Source: Macrosoma leucophasiata (taxonomy: Eukaryota > Arthropoda > Insecta > Lepidoptera > Hedylidae). Taken from it: a stretch of 64,000 bases of DNA. The translations under genes and the position numbers were made by a program. The DNA lies in contig JAWQUS010000020.1 of NCBI GenBank assembly GCA_036365455.1, forward strand, positions 9,893,001-9,957,000, written 5' to 3'. Positions 55,460 to 64,000 of the stretch are shown here, piece by piece (position 1 is the stretch's first letter; each line of letters starts with the position of its first letter). A model generated the notes under the pieces. The model did not search any database. It had not been told where the DNA came from and saw only the letters and a list, made by a program, of their open reading frames with translations.

Positions 55460-55775
55460 AACCGCAACTCGAATAAGCCGTTTCTGATATTAGCGTACAC
55501 AAACACACAGACAAATAGACATTTTTCCGGAATAAAAAGTACCCAGTGTTGTGCGCCAAAGGTTAAAGTATAATCATACCAAGTTTCATTGTAATTGGAC
55601 CGTTAGTTTTTATGTGATACTTGAACAAACAGACAGACAGACAGACAGACAAAAAACTTTCTAATCACATATTTGTGTTCGGTATCGATCTAATAACATC
55701 CTCTGGTATTTATTTTTTCAATATTTTTAATGTACAGAATTTACACTTCTACAGATTTATTATAAGTATAGATTA
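55460..55775 (-). mobile_element. Dispersed Helitron-type repeat, minus copy
   Basis: Reverse-complement partner of 43796-44156: aagccgtttctgatattagc, gcgccaaaggttaaagtata, atttacacttctacagattt. It contains a pure (GACA)n run at 55629-55650. Confidence 0.65.
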
Positions 55776-56466
55776 TAGATATTTTGGTACAACCGAACCA
55801 TACTCTTTTGGCGCAGTTAATGAAGTGACCGAAACGCAAAGTCTGTGAAAGTCTCCAAATATAAAATTTAATCATATCGCATTAAGTATACAGACTATAC
55901 AGGCTATGCCTACAATTTGAATTCGTCAACACAGCACGTTGAAAACCAATCAACAAATGCAATAGCAATGAAAATAAATAACTAAATGGCAGCATAGGTG
56001 CCAACAACGAGGTGAAATCATTATTTTTATTCGTGTGAATAGTTATCTATACGTAGCCTAGACATTCATCTCTCAAAAATTGGTCCCAATTAAAATTTGT
56101 ACCCTGTAAGTGGTATACCGACGGCAGCTAACGATAAAAATCTGGGTATAATTGCTAAACCTAGACTGAAAGCGCCGAACTGAATCTACAGGATTTCACG
56201 CCGCGTGTTTTTAGACGAAATTCGCGGCGCCGACGTTTTAAGTGGCCAAAACGTGATAAGATACTAGTGGTTTAATTAAACATGATTTATGACTGCAGCA
56301 CACCAACAACAAATGATAAACATGAGGTGCAAATTTCGTTTTTGAAAGCAATTTGTCATTCCACGAAATTTATATTATTAACTAAAGAGATACATAACCA
56401 ATATTTTACCATTCGACTCTCGGAAACCTTTGAATAATAGATATAAATATTCCTATTAAATATTCA
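55776..56466. other. Unannotated stretch
   Basis: 56150-56260 (tttcacgccgcgtgttttta, aaattcgcggcgccgacgtt) is GC-richer and weakly palindromic; otherwise nothing recognised. Confidence 0.35.
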
Positions 56467-56704
56467 ACTGCCTCGACAGTCTAGTAGCACGTTATTACTT
56501 CTACGCAAGGGTTCGGGATTCGATCCCCGGATCGACGGATAAGTGATATTTCGATTTTTATTTTTATCGTAAATGTAACCTTCGGAGTTTGTAAATGTGC
56601 CCAGATACCTACGTTAAACGGGACAAAACAGCGAGTCGTGCTTGAATGCATGCATTTACCTCTGCCTACCCCTTCGGGAAATACATACGTGAAGTTGCGT
56701 TTTA
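56467..56704 (+). mobile_element. SINE family B, plus strand
   Basis: Head actgcctcgacagtctagta, box-B-like gattcgatccccgga; tail cgtgcttgaatgcatgcatt, tctgcctaccccttcgggaa, acgtgaagttgcgttttac. The body is internally shortened. Confidence 0.85.
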
Positions 56705-57199
56705 CTTTTTCTATTCATCCCTTATTACACCTGGTTCCAATAATTAAAAAGTAAGATTTTCTCCTGTACAAAATAAAAGTTTCAGGCGTATTTCGAATTC
56801 AAAACAGATCAATAGTCATCTCGAATTGCGAATTGCCGCGCTCGAAGCGGTGGCGAATTTAAAATTCATTTCAAAGGTCTCAATAAATTAACATTCCCAT
56901 TCCCTCCAAATCCCCGAGTTAACTTTTAAAACAACCCCCATCAATATCGTGATTGATGGAGCTGCCTTCTAATTGGGACAGTGGACGTCTATCCGCTGTA
57001 TATATAAAAACTCCTTCGGGAAAATCAAAATGGACGGTTACTGGGCACACAGCTGAGGTTTGGGGATTTGTTATATACGTTCCCTGCCTTGAAATCGTGA
57101 TTTAAAATCGAATGCATTTCAAGGGCTGGAGCGAATTGCTATTTACGCCGGTTAGTCATACGTGCTTTACTATAACTTTTTCGATATCTTCTAGTTACA
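56705..57199. other. Unannotated stretch
   Basis: Nothing recognised; 56960-57000 (aattgggacagtggacgtct) faintly resembles a LINE E terminus. Confidence 0.35.
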
Positions 57200-57716
57200 T
57201 ACCTGTAGTACATAATGCTGTACTTACTCCAACGCTTTTATATGGAAGCGAGAGCTGGGTATGCAGGAAAGAGCATGAAAGTAAGTTGAACGCGGTCGAG
57301 ATGAGATCTTTGCGCAAGATCTGCGGTGTATCACTCACCGATCGCGTTCGTAATGAAGATGTAAGAAAGAGACTTTGTGTGAATGATAGTATCGGTGTAA
57401 AAATGAAAAAAGGCATGCTCCGATGGTTCGGGCATATAGAAAGAATGTCGAATGAGCGAATGACTAAACAGATATACAATGCGAATGTGGATGGTTGCAG
57501 AGGCCCAGGAAGACCAGGGCTGACCTACCATGACCAAATAGGTCGAGTTCTGTCTGATGGTGGGGTCAAAAGTCTTAGGAATCGGCGTGCATGTATGAAG
57601 AGAATGATGAAGGTAGACGAGGCACGAGAGGTTTGTCAGAACCGGGATGTCTGGCGCTCTACACTCTCTGCCTACCCCGTTAGGGACCTGGCGTGAAGAT
57701 ACATACATACATACCT
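57200..57716 (+). pseudogene. LINE family D (RTE-like) RT C-terminus, longest 3' copy
   Basis: An uninterrupted frame encodes VHNAVLTPTLLYGSESWVCR, ESKLNAVEMRSLRKICGVSL, TDRVRNEDVRKRLCVNDSIG, KKGMLRWFGHIERMSNERMT, GRPGLTYHDQIGRVLSD and CMKRMMKVDEAREVCQNRDV. It ends WRSTLSAYPVRDLA, followed at once by the stop and a gaagatac-ATAC tail. This is the thumb and C-terminal portion of a non-LTR reverse transcriptase. It is 5'-truncated at about 57200; the upstream residues are unrelated, so the ATG at 57112 is not a genuine start. The stop lies about 20 bp from the tail, an unusually short 3' UTR. Stubs of this element at 3335, 7658, 15664, 21965 and 29815 show it was active here repeatedly. Confidence 0.87.
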
Positions 57717-57918
57717 GTAATGCCTGCAAAACCATCAACAGGTAGACATAATTTTGGCTTGAGGTGTACAGCGTTCACACATATTAAATACTACTATGTC
57801 CTCGTAATCTATAGTGGGTTTAGCAAAAATCCGTTAAAAGTAGGGTTATTGCAACGGAACCTAGGGCTTATCAATTAAATAGGCAATTAAATCGCTCAAT
57901 ACCTGAAGACCTAGCCAA

Positions 57919-58216
57919 GTGTCCGGCACCATAGAGCAACACCGGAGGGGAGTAGCCATATGCAGGCTTTCCCCTCTGTCAAAGTACAAGCCCAAATGGG
58001 CCTATACCTGTCGCCTTGATGTTTAAATGTGTGCGTGAAATTGTTTCTGTATTTTGTTTAAGTCAAGGTATGAGTTTCGTAGTAATAGACGATTTTTGTA
58101 GTGTGCGTGTGTGTCGCACGCATGACAGACTGTATGCATCGGTAATAAACGCTATGGCTACTCCCCTCCAGTCCGCCGCGGCTGGTGGCCCGTGTTGCTC
58201 TATGGACGGCACCATA
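57919..58216. mobile_element. MITE M6
   Basis: Inverted arms ggcaccatagagcaacaccg-gaggggagtagccata (57925-57960) and tatggctactcccctcc ... gtgttgctctatggacggca (58153-58210). The right arm has ~20 extra bases (agtccgccgcggctggtggc). No clear target duplication. The 91-codon ORF spanning it is not a gene. Confidence 0.75.
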
Positions 58217-58354
58217 ATTTCTGACGGTCAAAGATCAACCGGCCTCAGAAATGACATCGCATCTGTACAGAAACCTGAGTACTTATGTTGATACGCTTGC
58301 CTCATATACTATGATTAACAACCTTTACAGGCTAGTTACATGGATAAATTAGTG

Positions 58355-58709
58355 CAGCGTTTCTCAAAGTGTGCTCCGCGGAGCCCTGGGACTCCGCAAA
58401 GCTTTTGTGGGGGCTCCGCGAGAATACTAGATGTAATGAGAAAAAATACACCTCTTCTATAGATCCGTTTTTCTTTTCTTTTATAGATATACTATCTACT
58501 AGCGACAAAAGTTACAAATCTAAGTCTGTCAGTCACTCATTAACGTAAGAGTTTTATATTGATTAAAGTACCTATACACTTACATTGTAACATGATTACT
58601 TATTATAATTATTAAAGAATGTACGTAACTTTGTCTTTTACTTTGGGGTTCCGTCAAAAATTTCGCTATTCAAAAGGGTTCCACCACCAAAAAAATTTGA
58701 GAAACGCTA
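58355..58709. mobile_element. hAT-type MITE
   Basis: Left end CAGCGTTTCTCAAAGTGTG, right end aaatttgagaaacgcta. Subterminal gctccgcggagccctgggac and tggggttccgtcaaaa blocks are typical of CAG-starting non-autonomous hAT elements. No 8 bp duplication is recognisable. Confidence 0.75.
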
Positions 58710-59985
58710 CGAATTTACAACGAAGTTATTAGACAGTAGGCATTTAGGTACGGCCATATATATAATGCGCGATGGCCTCTCTCTTATATACGTCTGAAAA
58801 AAGAGATATTTTATAAAATGTTGACTTCTGCTAGATAAGTACTTGGTTGGATTGAAGTGAAAACACGGAGACCACCAAAATAATGATTTTATTACTCTTA
58901 ATTACTGCATTTTCAGATAGTTTCTTTTTAAAAGAATGTGTTCTAATATTTTTCTGTCTAAAACGACAAAGAAACGGTAATAATACTGTGCTGCAGTCAA
59001 ATATCATATGCTCAGATTAAAGGATTTGTATAATCTGAGTAGATTATTTTTTTATGTTACAAACATGTTATTCCTACACTGTAACTCTACCACCAGTAGA
59101 GTAAATATTTATCTAGTCTATTTTTTTTTCTTTTTTTTTCCTTTTTTTCCGGCCATAGTTGAAGTTACCTTTGACAAAAATAACTGAAAGTAAGAGACGA
59201 CCCGGCTAAATATCGTATCTACTATACTATATACCCTATATTAAATAGCAAATGAATCATATACGTTAGGGTATTAATTACAAAATTTCCAGACAGTTTG
59301 CCGGTCTGTGGCACATAACGTAGCAATAATGGGACACGGGCTTGTTTGTGTGACGACCACAAAGTACAAAGCACGTTGGTAAACAGCCTTATTGGTCTCA
59401 AAGCGGAATTAATATAGGCTCCAAGGGTAAGTATAAAGTGAGAGCGGGATCAATCACCTGGCCACTGGTAATTGAATGAGCATATTGAATAGACAATGCA
59501 TTGTTTTGAATTTGCTTAAGTTTCGTCGGTTGATATTTTTAATTTTCCATTTATAATGGAAATTTATTATTTTTCTATTGATTAATGTCATATATATTTA
59601 TTACTCATTTAATTATAAAAGCCTTAAGTCAATTGAAACATGAGTCTTTAGTCTTTCTGAAAACTCTTTTTTTAATATAAATTCTATAAATTTAGTTTTA
59701 GTAGACTCTGAAAACACGAATAGTTACTTACCATAACGGATAGGAGCCTTGTCTTATAAAAACCTCTGGGGGGGGAGACTAGCCCCATTCGGATATAGAT
59801 GCTTTTTTAAAATAAACAACTTATGAATGAATGAAGTCTTTTAAATTACTGAGATTTAAGTATGGGTAATAATGATCATCAAAAACTTGGTATCAATCAA
59901 CTGGTTGATACAAAAAATATGATTTCTATCTAAATCTATAAATTAGTGTGAGTTGAAGAGCCAAAACATATTTTATTTTTTGTAC
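58710..59985. other. Unannotated AT-rich stretch
   Basis: A 20 bp family A scrap (ctctaccaccagtagagtaa) lies at 59085-59104 and a T-rich run at 59121-59150. Nothing else is recognised up to the LTR. Confidence 0.4.
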
Positions 59986-59989
59986 TTCT

Positions 59990-60082
59990 TGTTATGATTT
60001 AATGAAACAACGCGAGTGCTAGACAATCACTGTTTATTACGAATACCTCCAATCAACACAATATTATTTACCTACTATAACA
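59990..60082 (-). mobile_element. Putative 93 bp 3' LTR of the gypsy element
   Basis: On the minus strand it begins TGTTATAGTAGG directly after the polypurine tract and ends AAATCATAACA, giving the inverted ends TGTTAT/ATAACA. An AATAAA signal sits inside (tttatt at 60033-60038 on the plus strand). The 5' LTR is outside the window, so the boundary rests on these signals only. 93 bp is very short for an LTR. Confidence 0.7.
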
Positions 60083-60096
60083 TCCCCCCCTTAAAC
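60083..60096 (-). promoter_or_regulatory. Polypurine tract (plus-strand primer)
   Basis: Minus strand GTTTAAGGGGGGGA lies immediately before the LTR start TGTTAT. Expected to prime plus-strand DNA synthesis. Confidence 0.75.
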
Positions 60097-60354
60097 AATG
60101 CAATTACAATTAACACTACATTTCCCAAACAAGTTAACAAGTCAACAGAGCTCTGGTAGGTATTGCCCCATGTGTCATGATCAAAATTAAATGCTATCAA
60201 AGATTTTAACTATATATGTTTCCCTTCTCCTTTCACCTAAAAGAAAGTAAATTTTGATATGTGTCATTGGGCAATAACTATTATTACATACACATATTAT
60301 TTTTTATTAACAATCTAGGCTATTACATATATATATACCACTGATAAAGCCCAG

Positions 60355-63300
60355 CTAGTGATTCATCGCGATGCGTTGCTGAGCTACTTTCTTAGCTTTG
60401 CGTACGAGCGGGGATGTAAAGGAGGTGGTTCTCCCTTGGTTATTAAGAGGCTTAGGTTCCTCATCGATATTATTTTTCACCTGCCCATCAACATCACCGC
60501 ACGCATCACTGTACACGTCTTCATCGCCTTGGTCATTGTCAGTATCACAAATTTGTGTCGTATTTACACCAGGTTCACATTTAATAAGGTGACGTCGATT
60601 ACGTCTGTATCTGCCCCCTACTTTATTTTGTATTATGTAGGACCGTGGGGTATCCGCGACCCCAACTACCGTGCCCCTACCTCTCTTCTTGCCATCCAAG
60701 TAAATTACAGTATCTCCATTCTTTAACTTAGGTAATATCTTACAATGCTCATCGTATCGCAATTTAGATTTATTCTGTTTTTCTAACATGATCTTATGTT
60801 CCGATGCTTTGACCGGCTGTGGCTCCAAGAGTTTAGGATGCACAGGTAACTGGCATCGTAGCCTTCGACACATCAAAAGCTGTGCAGGAGAACTCAAACC
60901 GTCTCTAGGTGTGTTACGAAAATTTAGAAGAGCTAAATTAAAATCCCCATTCCCTCTGAGTGACTTAATTAACATTCTCTTAACCGACTGAACGGCACGT
61001 TCACTCTTTCCGTTCGCTTGAGGATAATTCGGCGAAGATGTCACATGATCGAATCCCCATTCCTGCGCAAATCTTCTAAATTCACGGCTACTGTACTGTG
61101 TGCCATTGTCACTTATCAAAACTTTTGGTATCCCATGGCGTGCAAAAATTTCTTTCATGCTTTCAATAACAGAATTAGAAGAGATATTATTTAATTTGCA
61201 TACTTCTGTGTAATTCGAATAATAGTCTACTATGATTAAATAATATTTCTTCCGATATTCAAATATGTCTGAGCCAACTTTATTCCACGGCAGTGACGGA
61301 ATTTCAATAGGCAACATAGGTTCTTTTGATGGCGCGTTTGAGAACTCCTGACAGATCTTACAGCGTTTTACATACAATTCAATATCACGCGACAAATGCG
61401 GCCAAAACATAACTTGTCTCGCTCGTCTCTTGCACCGATCTACCCCTAAGTGCCCTTCATGTACAATGCCTAACATTTTTTCCCGTAGACTTTTTGGGAT
61501 CACAACTAAATTGTTTTTAAAGATTACACTGTCAACTACAAGTAACTCATCCTTTATTGACCAATAATCTTTTACCTTATTCAATATTTCACATTTATGA
61601 TTTGGCCATCCATTTTTGACATACTGCAGGACTGCAGTTAAATCTATATCCTTTTGAGTTTCTTTTTTTATTTCCGTTAATTTATCATTTGAGATAGGAA
61701 CATTTTTTATAACCATCTGCACCTGATATAAGACGTTCTTGCTAACATCATCAGTATATAGATCGGGAAGTGGCGCGCGAGACAACATATCGGGAATGTT
61801 CATGTATTTGCCGGGTACATAGTTCACTATTAAATCATAACCCTGAATCCTTAACATCATGCGCTGCAGACGCGCTGGAACGGACATCAACGGTTTTTTA
61901 AATATACTCTCCAAGGGCTTATGATCCGAATCTACTACGACGGCTTCTTTACCATAAATGTATTGATGAAATCGCTCGCAAGCAAACACGATGGCTAATA
62001 GTTCTTTCTCGATTTGCCCGTATCTTTTTTGTGTATCGTTAAGTGTCCGTGAAGCGTACTCCACCGGACGACCATCTTGAAAAATCACAGCGCCTAGTGC
62101 TGCAGCCGAGGCGTCCACCGCCAGCCGGACAGGCCTCGCCGGATTGTATAACGCTAACACGCTAGCCCCACTCACACATTCTTTCAATTCCTCAAAAGCC
62201 TTACTCTCACTTTCTTCCCATCGCCATTCACCATCCTTCTTTAAAAGCCCCGTCAAAGGAATCGCTATTTCCGAATAGTGAGGAATGAATTTAGATAAAT
62301 AATTTACAGCCCCTAAAAACCTCTCTAACTCTTTCCTATCTTGCGGTGTACACATCTCTTTAATAGCTTTTATTTTATTATAATCCGGCCGCATACCGTT
62401 GGCGTCGAACACATGCCCTAAGTATGTTACTTCTCTTACACAAATTTTACATTTACTTCTATTAAATTTTAAATTAATCTCTCTCGCTCTTTCCAACAAC
62501 CGTGCAAGCCTCCGATCATGAATCTCCTTCGTTTCACCCCAGCATATAATGTCATCTATATAATTTTCGACGCCCTCTAAGCCCTCTAGTAATTGATGCA
62601 CTTTCCCATGAAAAACTTCGGACGCACAGTTTATTCCAAATGGAAGGCGCAAAAATTGATAACGACCGAAGCACGTTGCAAAAGTACACAAGTCCGCACT
62701 CTCATCATCTAGCTGTATAGCCCAAAATCCAGAATTAGCGTCCAGAACCGTGAAGTACGATGCACCGTGCAACCTTGCCGCGAGCTCCGTCACTGTCGGG
62801 AGCTGGAAATGCGCGCGCCGTACCGCACGGTTCAGTTCACGGGGGTCGAGACAAACGCGCATGCCGCCATTCTTTTTAGCCGCTAATACTAATGGATGAA
62901 CCCACTGAGTGGGGTGAATGACCTTCCGTATGACTCCCATCTCTTCTAATGTTTTTAACTCACTGGCTAGCCTATCGCGTAAGCCGTGAGGAATTTTTCT
63001 GGATGCGCAAATAACCGGACGGACATATTTATTCACCACTATGTGGTACTTTCCAGGTAGACACCCTAGGCCAGTAAATAGATCATCATATTTGGATATT
63101 AACGATGACATTTCTATCGACTGAAGACGTTTAACTAGTCCTAAAGCTTCGCATGATTTTCGTCCCAGCACACTACTGCAGCGCATGTTAGCAATCACAA
63201 ATTTGATTTTATAAATTTCACCTTTGTACGACCACGGCAAAACACAAACTCCTTTAGTCGGTATCACATTGTGAGTGTAAGACATTAACGGTACATTTTT

Positions 63301-64000
63301 CACCACTATTATACTATCACTAAAACCTAATTCTAAAAATCTGCGATAACTTAAAACGTTACAGTCGGCCCCGGTATCAAGTTTAAATTTCTCAGTGCCG
63401 TTCTCACACGATAACACTTGAAACCAGCTGTCCGAATTATTCGCGCACGCATTTATAGACGAGACGTAAAACACCTCACCGTCTCCCGAATCATTCTCGT
63501 GACTATCTTCACGATCACACTCGACCCCATAAACGCGGCGTACTCTCTCACTAACATTATTACGGAATTGAATCGACTTACACATTCTGGCGTAGTGTCC
63601 TCTATTACCGCATACAAAACAGCTTACAAATCGCGCCGGGCACTCGCCATCCCCATCGGCGCAGCGTGCACGGCCGCAGCCCGCACACGGGCGACGGAAG
63701 AGCGCGCGGGGTGGCGGGGGGCGCGCAAACGAGCGCGCGGGTGGTGCGGGGCCGCGCTCGCGGCGCGCCGCCACGCCGACGCTGCTGCTTGCGCCGCCCG
63801 GGGCGCGTCCGCTGCCTCTGCTTCTATACGGCACCCCGACACTATCTACGTGACCCGCACTCTCACTCGCACACGCACTAACACCATTGACATTCAGTTG
63901 CCGCCCGCTTTCCTGAGATACCTCCTCGGCCTGACAAATCTTTACCGCCTTCTCCAGTGTGAGCTCCTCGCACCGCAGCAACCGATCCCTGACCGTCGAC
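60355..64000 (-). CDS. Ty3/gypsy Gag-Pol polyprotein, 3' part (open to window end)
   Basis: Open from the window edge to the stop at 60355-60357, with at least 1208 codons counted from 63981. There is no true start: the frame continues upstream through VRDRLLRCEELTLEKAV, which is Gag C-terminal sequence. Approximate order (residue 1 = 63981): zinc knuckle CFVCGNRGHYARMC at 121-134; aspartic protease LDTGADCN at 201; reverse transcriptase with D414 in VLDANSGF and YIDD at 474-477; RNase H with D623, E658/E660 and D684; integrase HHCC (H841, H844, C874, C877) and DDE residues D905, D958 and E994 (35-residue spacing); a GPY/F-like SYIIQNKVGGRYRRNRRHL near 1114. No env follows. All catalytic residues are intact with no frameshift or stop. 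Gag and Pol appear fused in one frame. The sequence resembles the mag/K02A2.6-like branch (from memory). Confidence 0.93.
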   Translation of the reverse strand, partial: STVRDRLLRCEELTLEKAVKICQAEEVSQESGRQLNVNGVSACASESAGHVDSVGVPYRSRGSGRAPGGASSSVGVAARRERGPAPPARSFARPPPPRALFRRPCAGCGRARCADGDGECPARFVSCFVCGNRGHYARMCKSIQFRNNVSERVRRVYGVECDREDSHENDSGDGEVFYVSSINACANNSDSWFQVLSCENGTEKFKLDTGADCNVLSYRRFLELGFSDSIIVVKNVPLMSYTHNVIPTKGVCVLPWSYKGEIYKIKFVIANMRCSSVLGRKSCEALGLVKRLQSIEMSSLISKYDDLFTGLGCLPGKYHIVVNKYVRPVICASRKIPHGLRDRLASELKTLEEMGVIRKVIHPTQWVHPLVLAAKKNGGMRVCLDPRELNRAVRRAHFQLPTVTELAARLHGASYFTVLDANSGFWAIQLDDESADLCTFATCFGRYQFLRLPFGINCASEVFHGKVHQLLEGLEGVENYIDDIICWGETKEIHDRRLARLLERAREINLKFNRSKCKICVREVTYLGHVFDANGMRPDYNKIKAIKEMCTPQDRKELERFLGAVNYLSKFIPHYSEIAIPLTGLLKKDGEWRWEESESKAFEELKECVSGASVLALYNPARPVRLAVDASAAALGAVIFQDGRPVEYASRTLNDTQKRYGQIEKELLAIVFACERFHQYIYGKEAVVVDSDHKPLESIFKKPLMSVPARLQRMMLRIQGYDLIVNYVPGKYMNIPDMLSRAPLPDLYTDDVSKNVLYQVQMVIKNVPISNDKLTEIKKETQKDIDLTAVLQYVKNGWPNHKCEILNKVKDYWSIKDELLVVDSVIFKNNLVVIPKSLREKMLGIVHEGHLGVDRCKRRARQVMFWPHLSRDIELYVKRCKICQEFSNAPSKEPMLPIEIPSLPWNKVGSDIFEYRKKYYLIIVDYYSNYTEVCKLNNISSNSVIESMKEIFARHGIPKVLISDNGTQYSSREFRRFAQEWGFDHVTSSPNYPQANGKSERAVQSVKRMLIKSLRGNGDFNLALLNFRNTPRDGLSSPAQLLMCRRLRCQLPVHPKLLEPQPVKASEHKIMLEKQNKSKLRYDEHCKILPKLKNGDTVIYLDGKKRGRGTVVGVADTPRSYIIQNKVGGRYRRNRRHLIKCEPGVNTTQICDTDNDQGDEDVYSDACGDVDGQVKNNIDEEPKPLNNQGRTTSFTSPLVRKAKKVAQQRIAMNH

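Noticed and set aside
57331..57738. 135-codon minus-strand ORF
   Set aside because: Antisense of the LINE D RT; the plus-strand reading carries the RT motifs.
58016..58291. 91-codon ORF as a small gene
   Set aside because: Lies across the MITE M6 right arm; no motifs.
60358..60991. Plus-strand ORFs of 122, 64 and 67 codons
   Set aside because: Shadows of the gypsy pol ORF on the other strand.
63624..63881. 72- and 71-codon ORFs in the GC-rich gag segment
   Set aside because: Alternative frames of the GC-rich linker; stop codons are rare there by composition.
1..64000. CRISPR array, operon, toxin-antitoxin or phage-type systems
   Set aside because: No regularly spaced repeats or bacterial-type gene layout; the repeats are dispersed eukaryotic transposons.

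Overview
The window looks like nuclear DNA from a moth or butterfly (Lepidoptera). It is AT-rich and packed with short interspersed copies of several transposon families whose ends and tails are typical of lepidopteran genomes: tRNA-derived SINEs, non-LTR retrotransposon 3' ends with ATAC, TGA or AAAT tails, Helitron-type ends and many palindromic MITEs. I see no convincing host protein gene, rRNA, tRNA gene, operon or CRISPR array. Assignments rest on reading motifs by eye and on remembered families; no search was run.

Layout. 1-25 kb is a mosaic of small elements. A ~285 bp A-tailed retroposon (called family A here) recurs about every 4 kb. Also present are SINE family B, fragments of two RTE-like LINEs (D with an ATAC tail, E with a TGA tail), a Jockey/CR1-type RT pseudogene (19966-20757), several MITEs, and a 142 bp direct repeat (17024/17723). 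25.3-27.6 kb is a broken autonomous Helitron, with the C-terminal half of its RepHel helicase, sitting between two 81 bp direct repeats. 28-40 kb holds a second SINE family, LINE D remnants, a mariner-like MITE, a SINE inserted inside a MITE with both sets of target duplications visible (33.7-34.1 kb), and a CR1-like LINE 3' end. A Penelope-type GIY-YIG fragment lies at 40.8-41.1 kb. 41-51 kb is sparse and mostly unrecognised, with two more local direct-repeat pairs. 51-58.7 kb contains hAT-type MITEs, a LINE E copy interrupted by a very GC-rich segment, and the longest LINE D copy.

The right end (59990-64000, minus strand) is the 3' part of a Ty3/gypsy retrotransposon. Its 1208-codon gag-pol frame is open, all protease, RT, RNase H and integrase catalytic residues are present, it has a polypurine tract, and its apparent LTR is only 93 bp. 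Its 5' part lies beyond the window. It is the only element here that looks recently competent.

How the parts relate. The 3' tail of SINE B resembles the 3' end of LINE D, so D-type machinery probably mobilised B. The MITEs have no transposase here and depend on sources elsewhere. The biology of the window is therefore a record of nested and abortive transposition rather than a host pathway.
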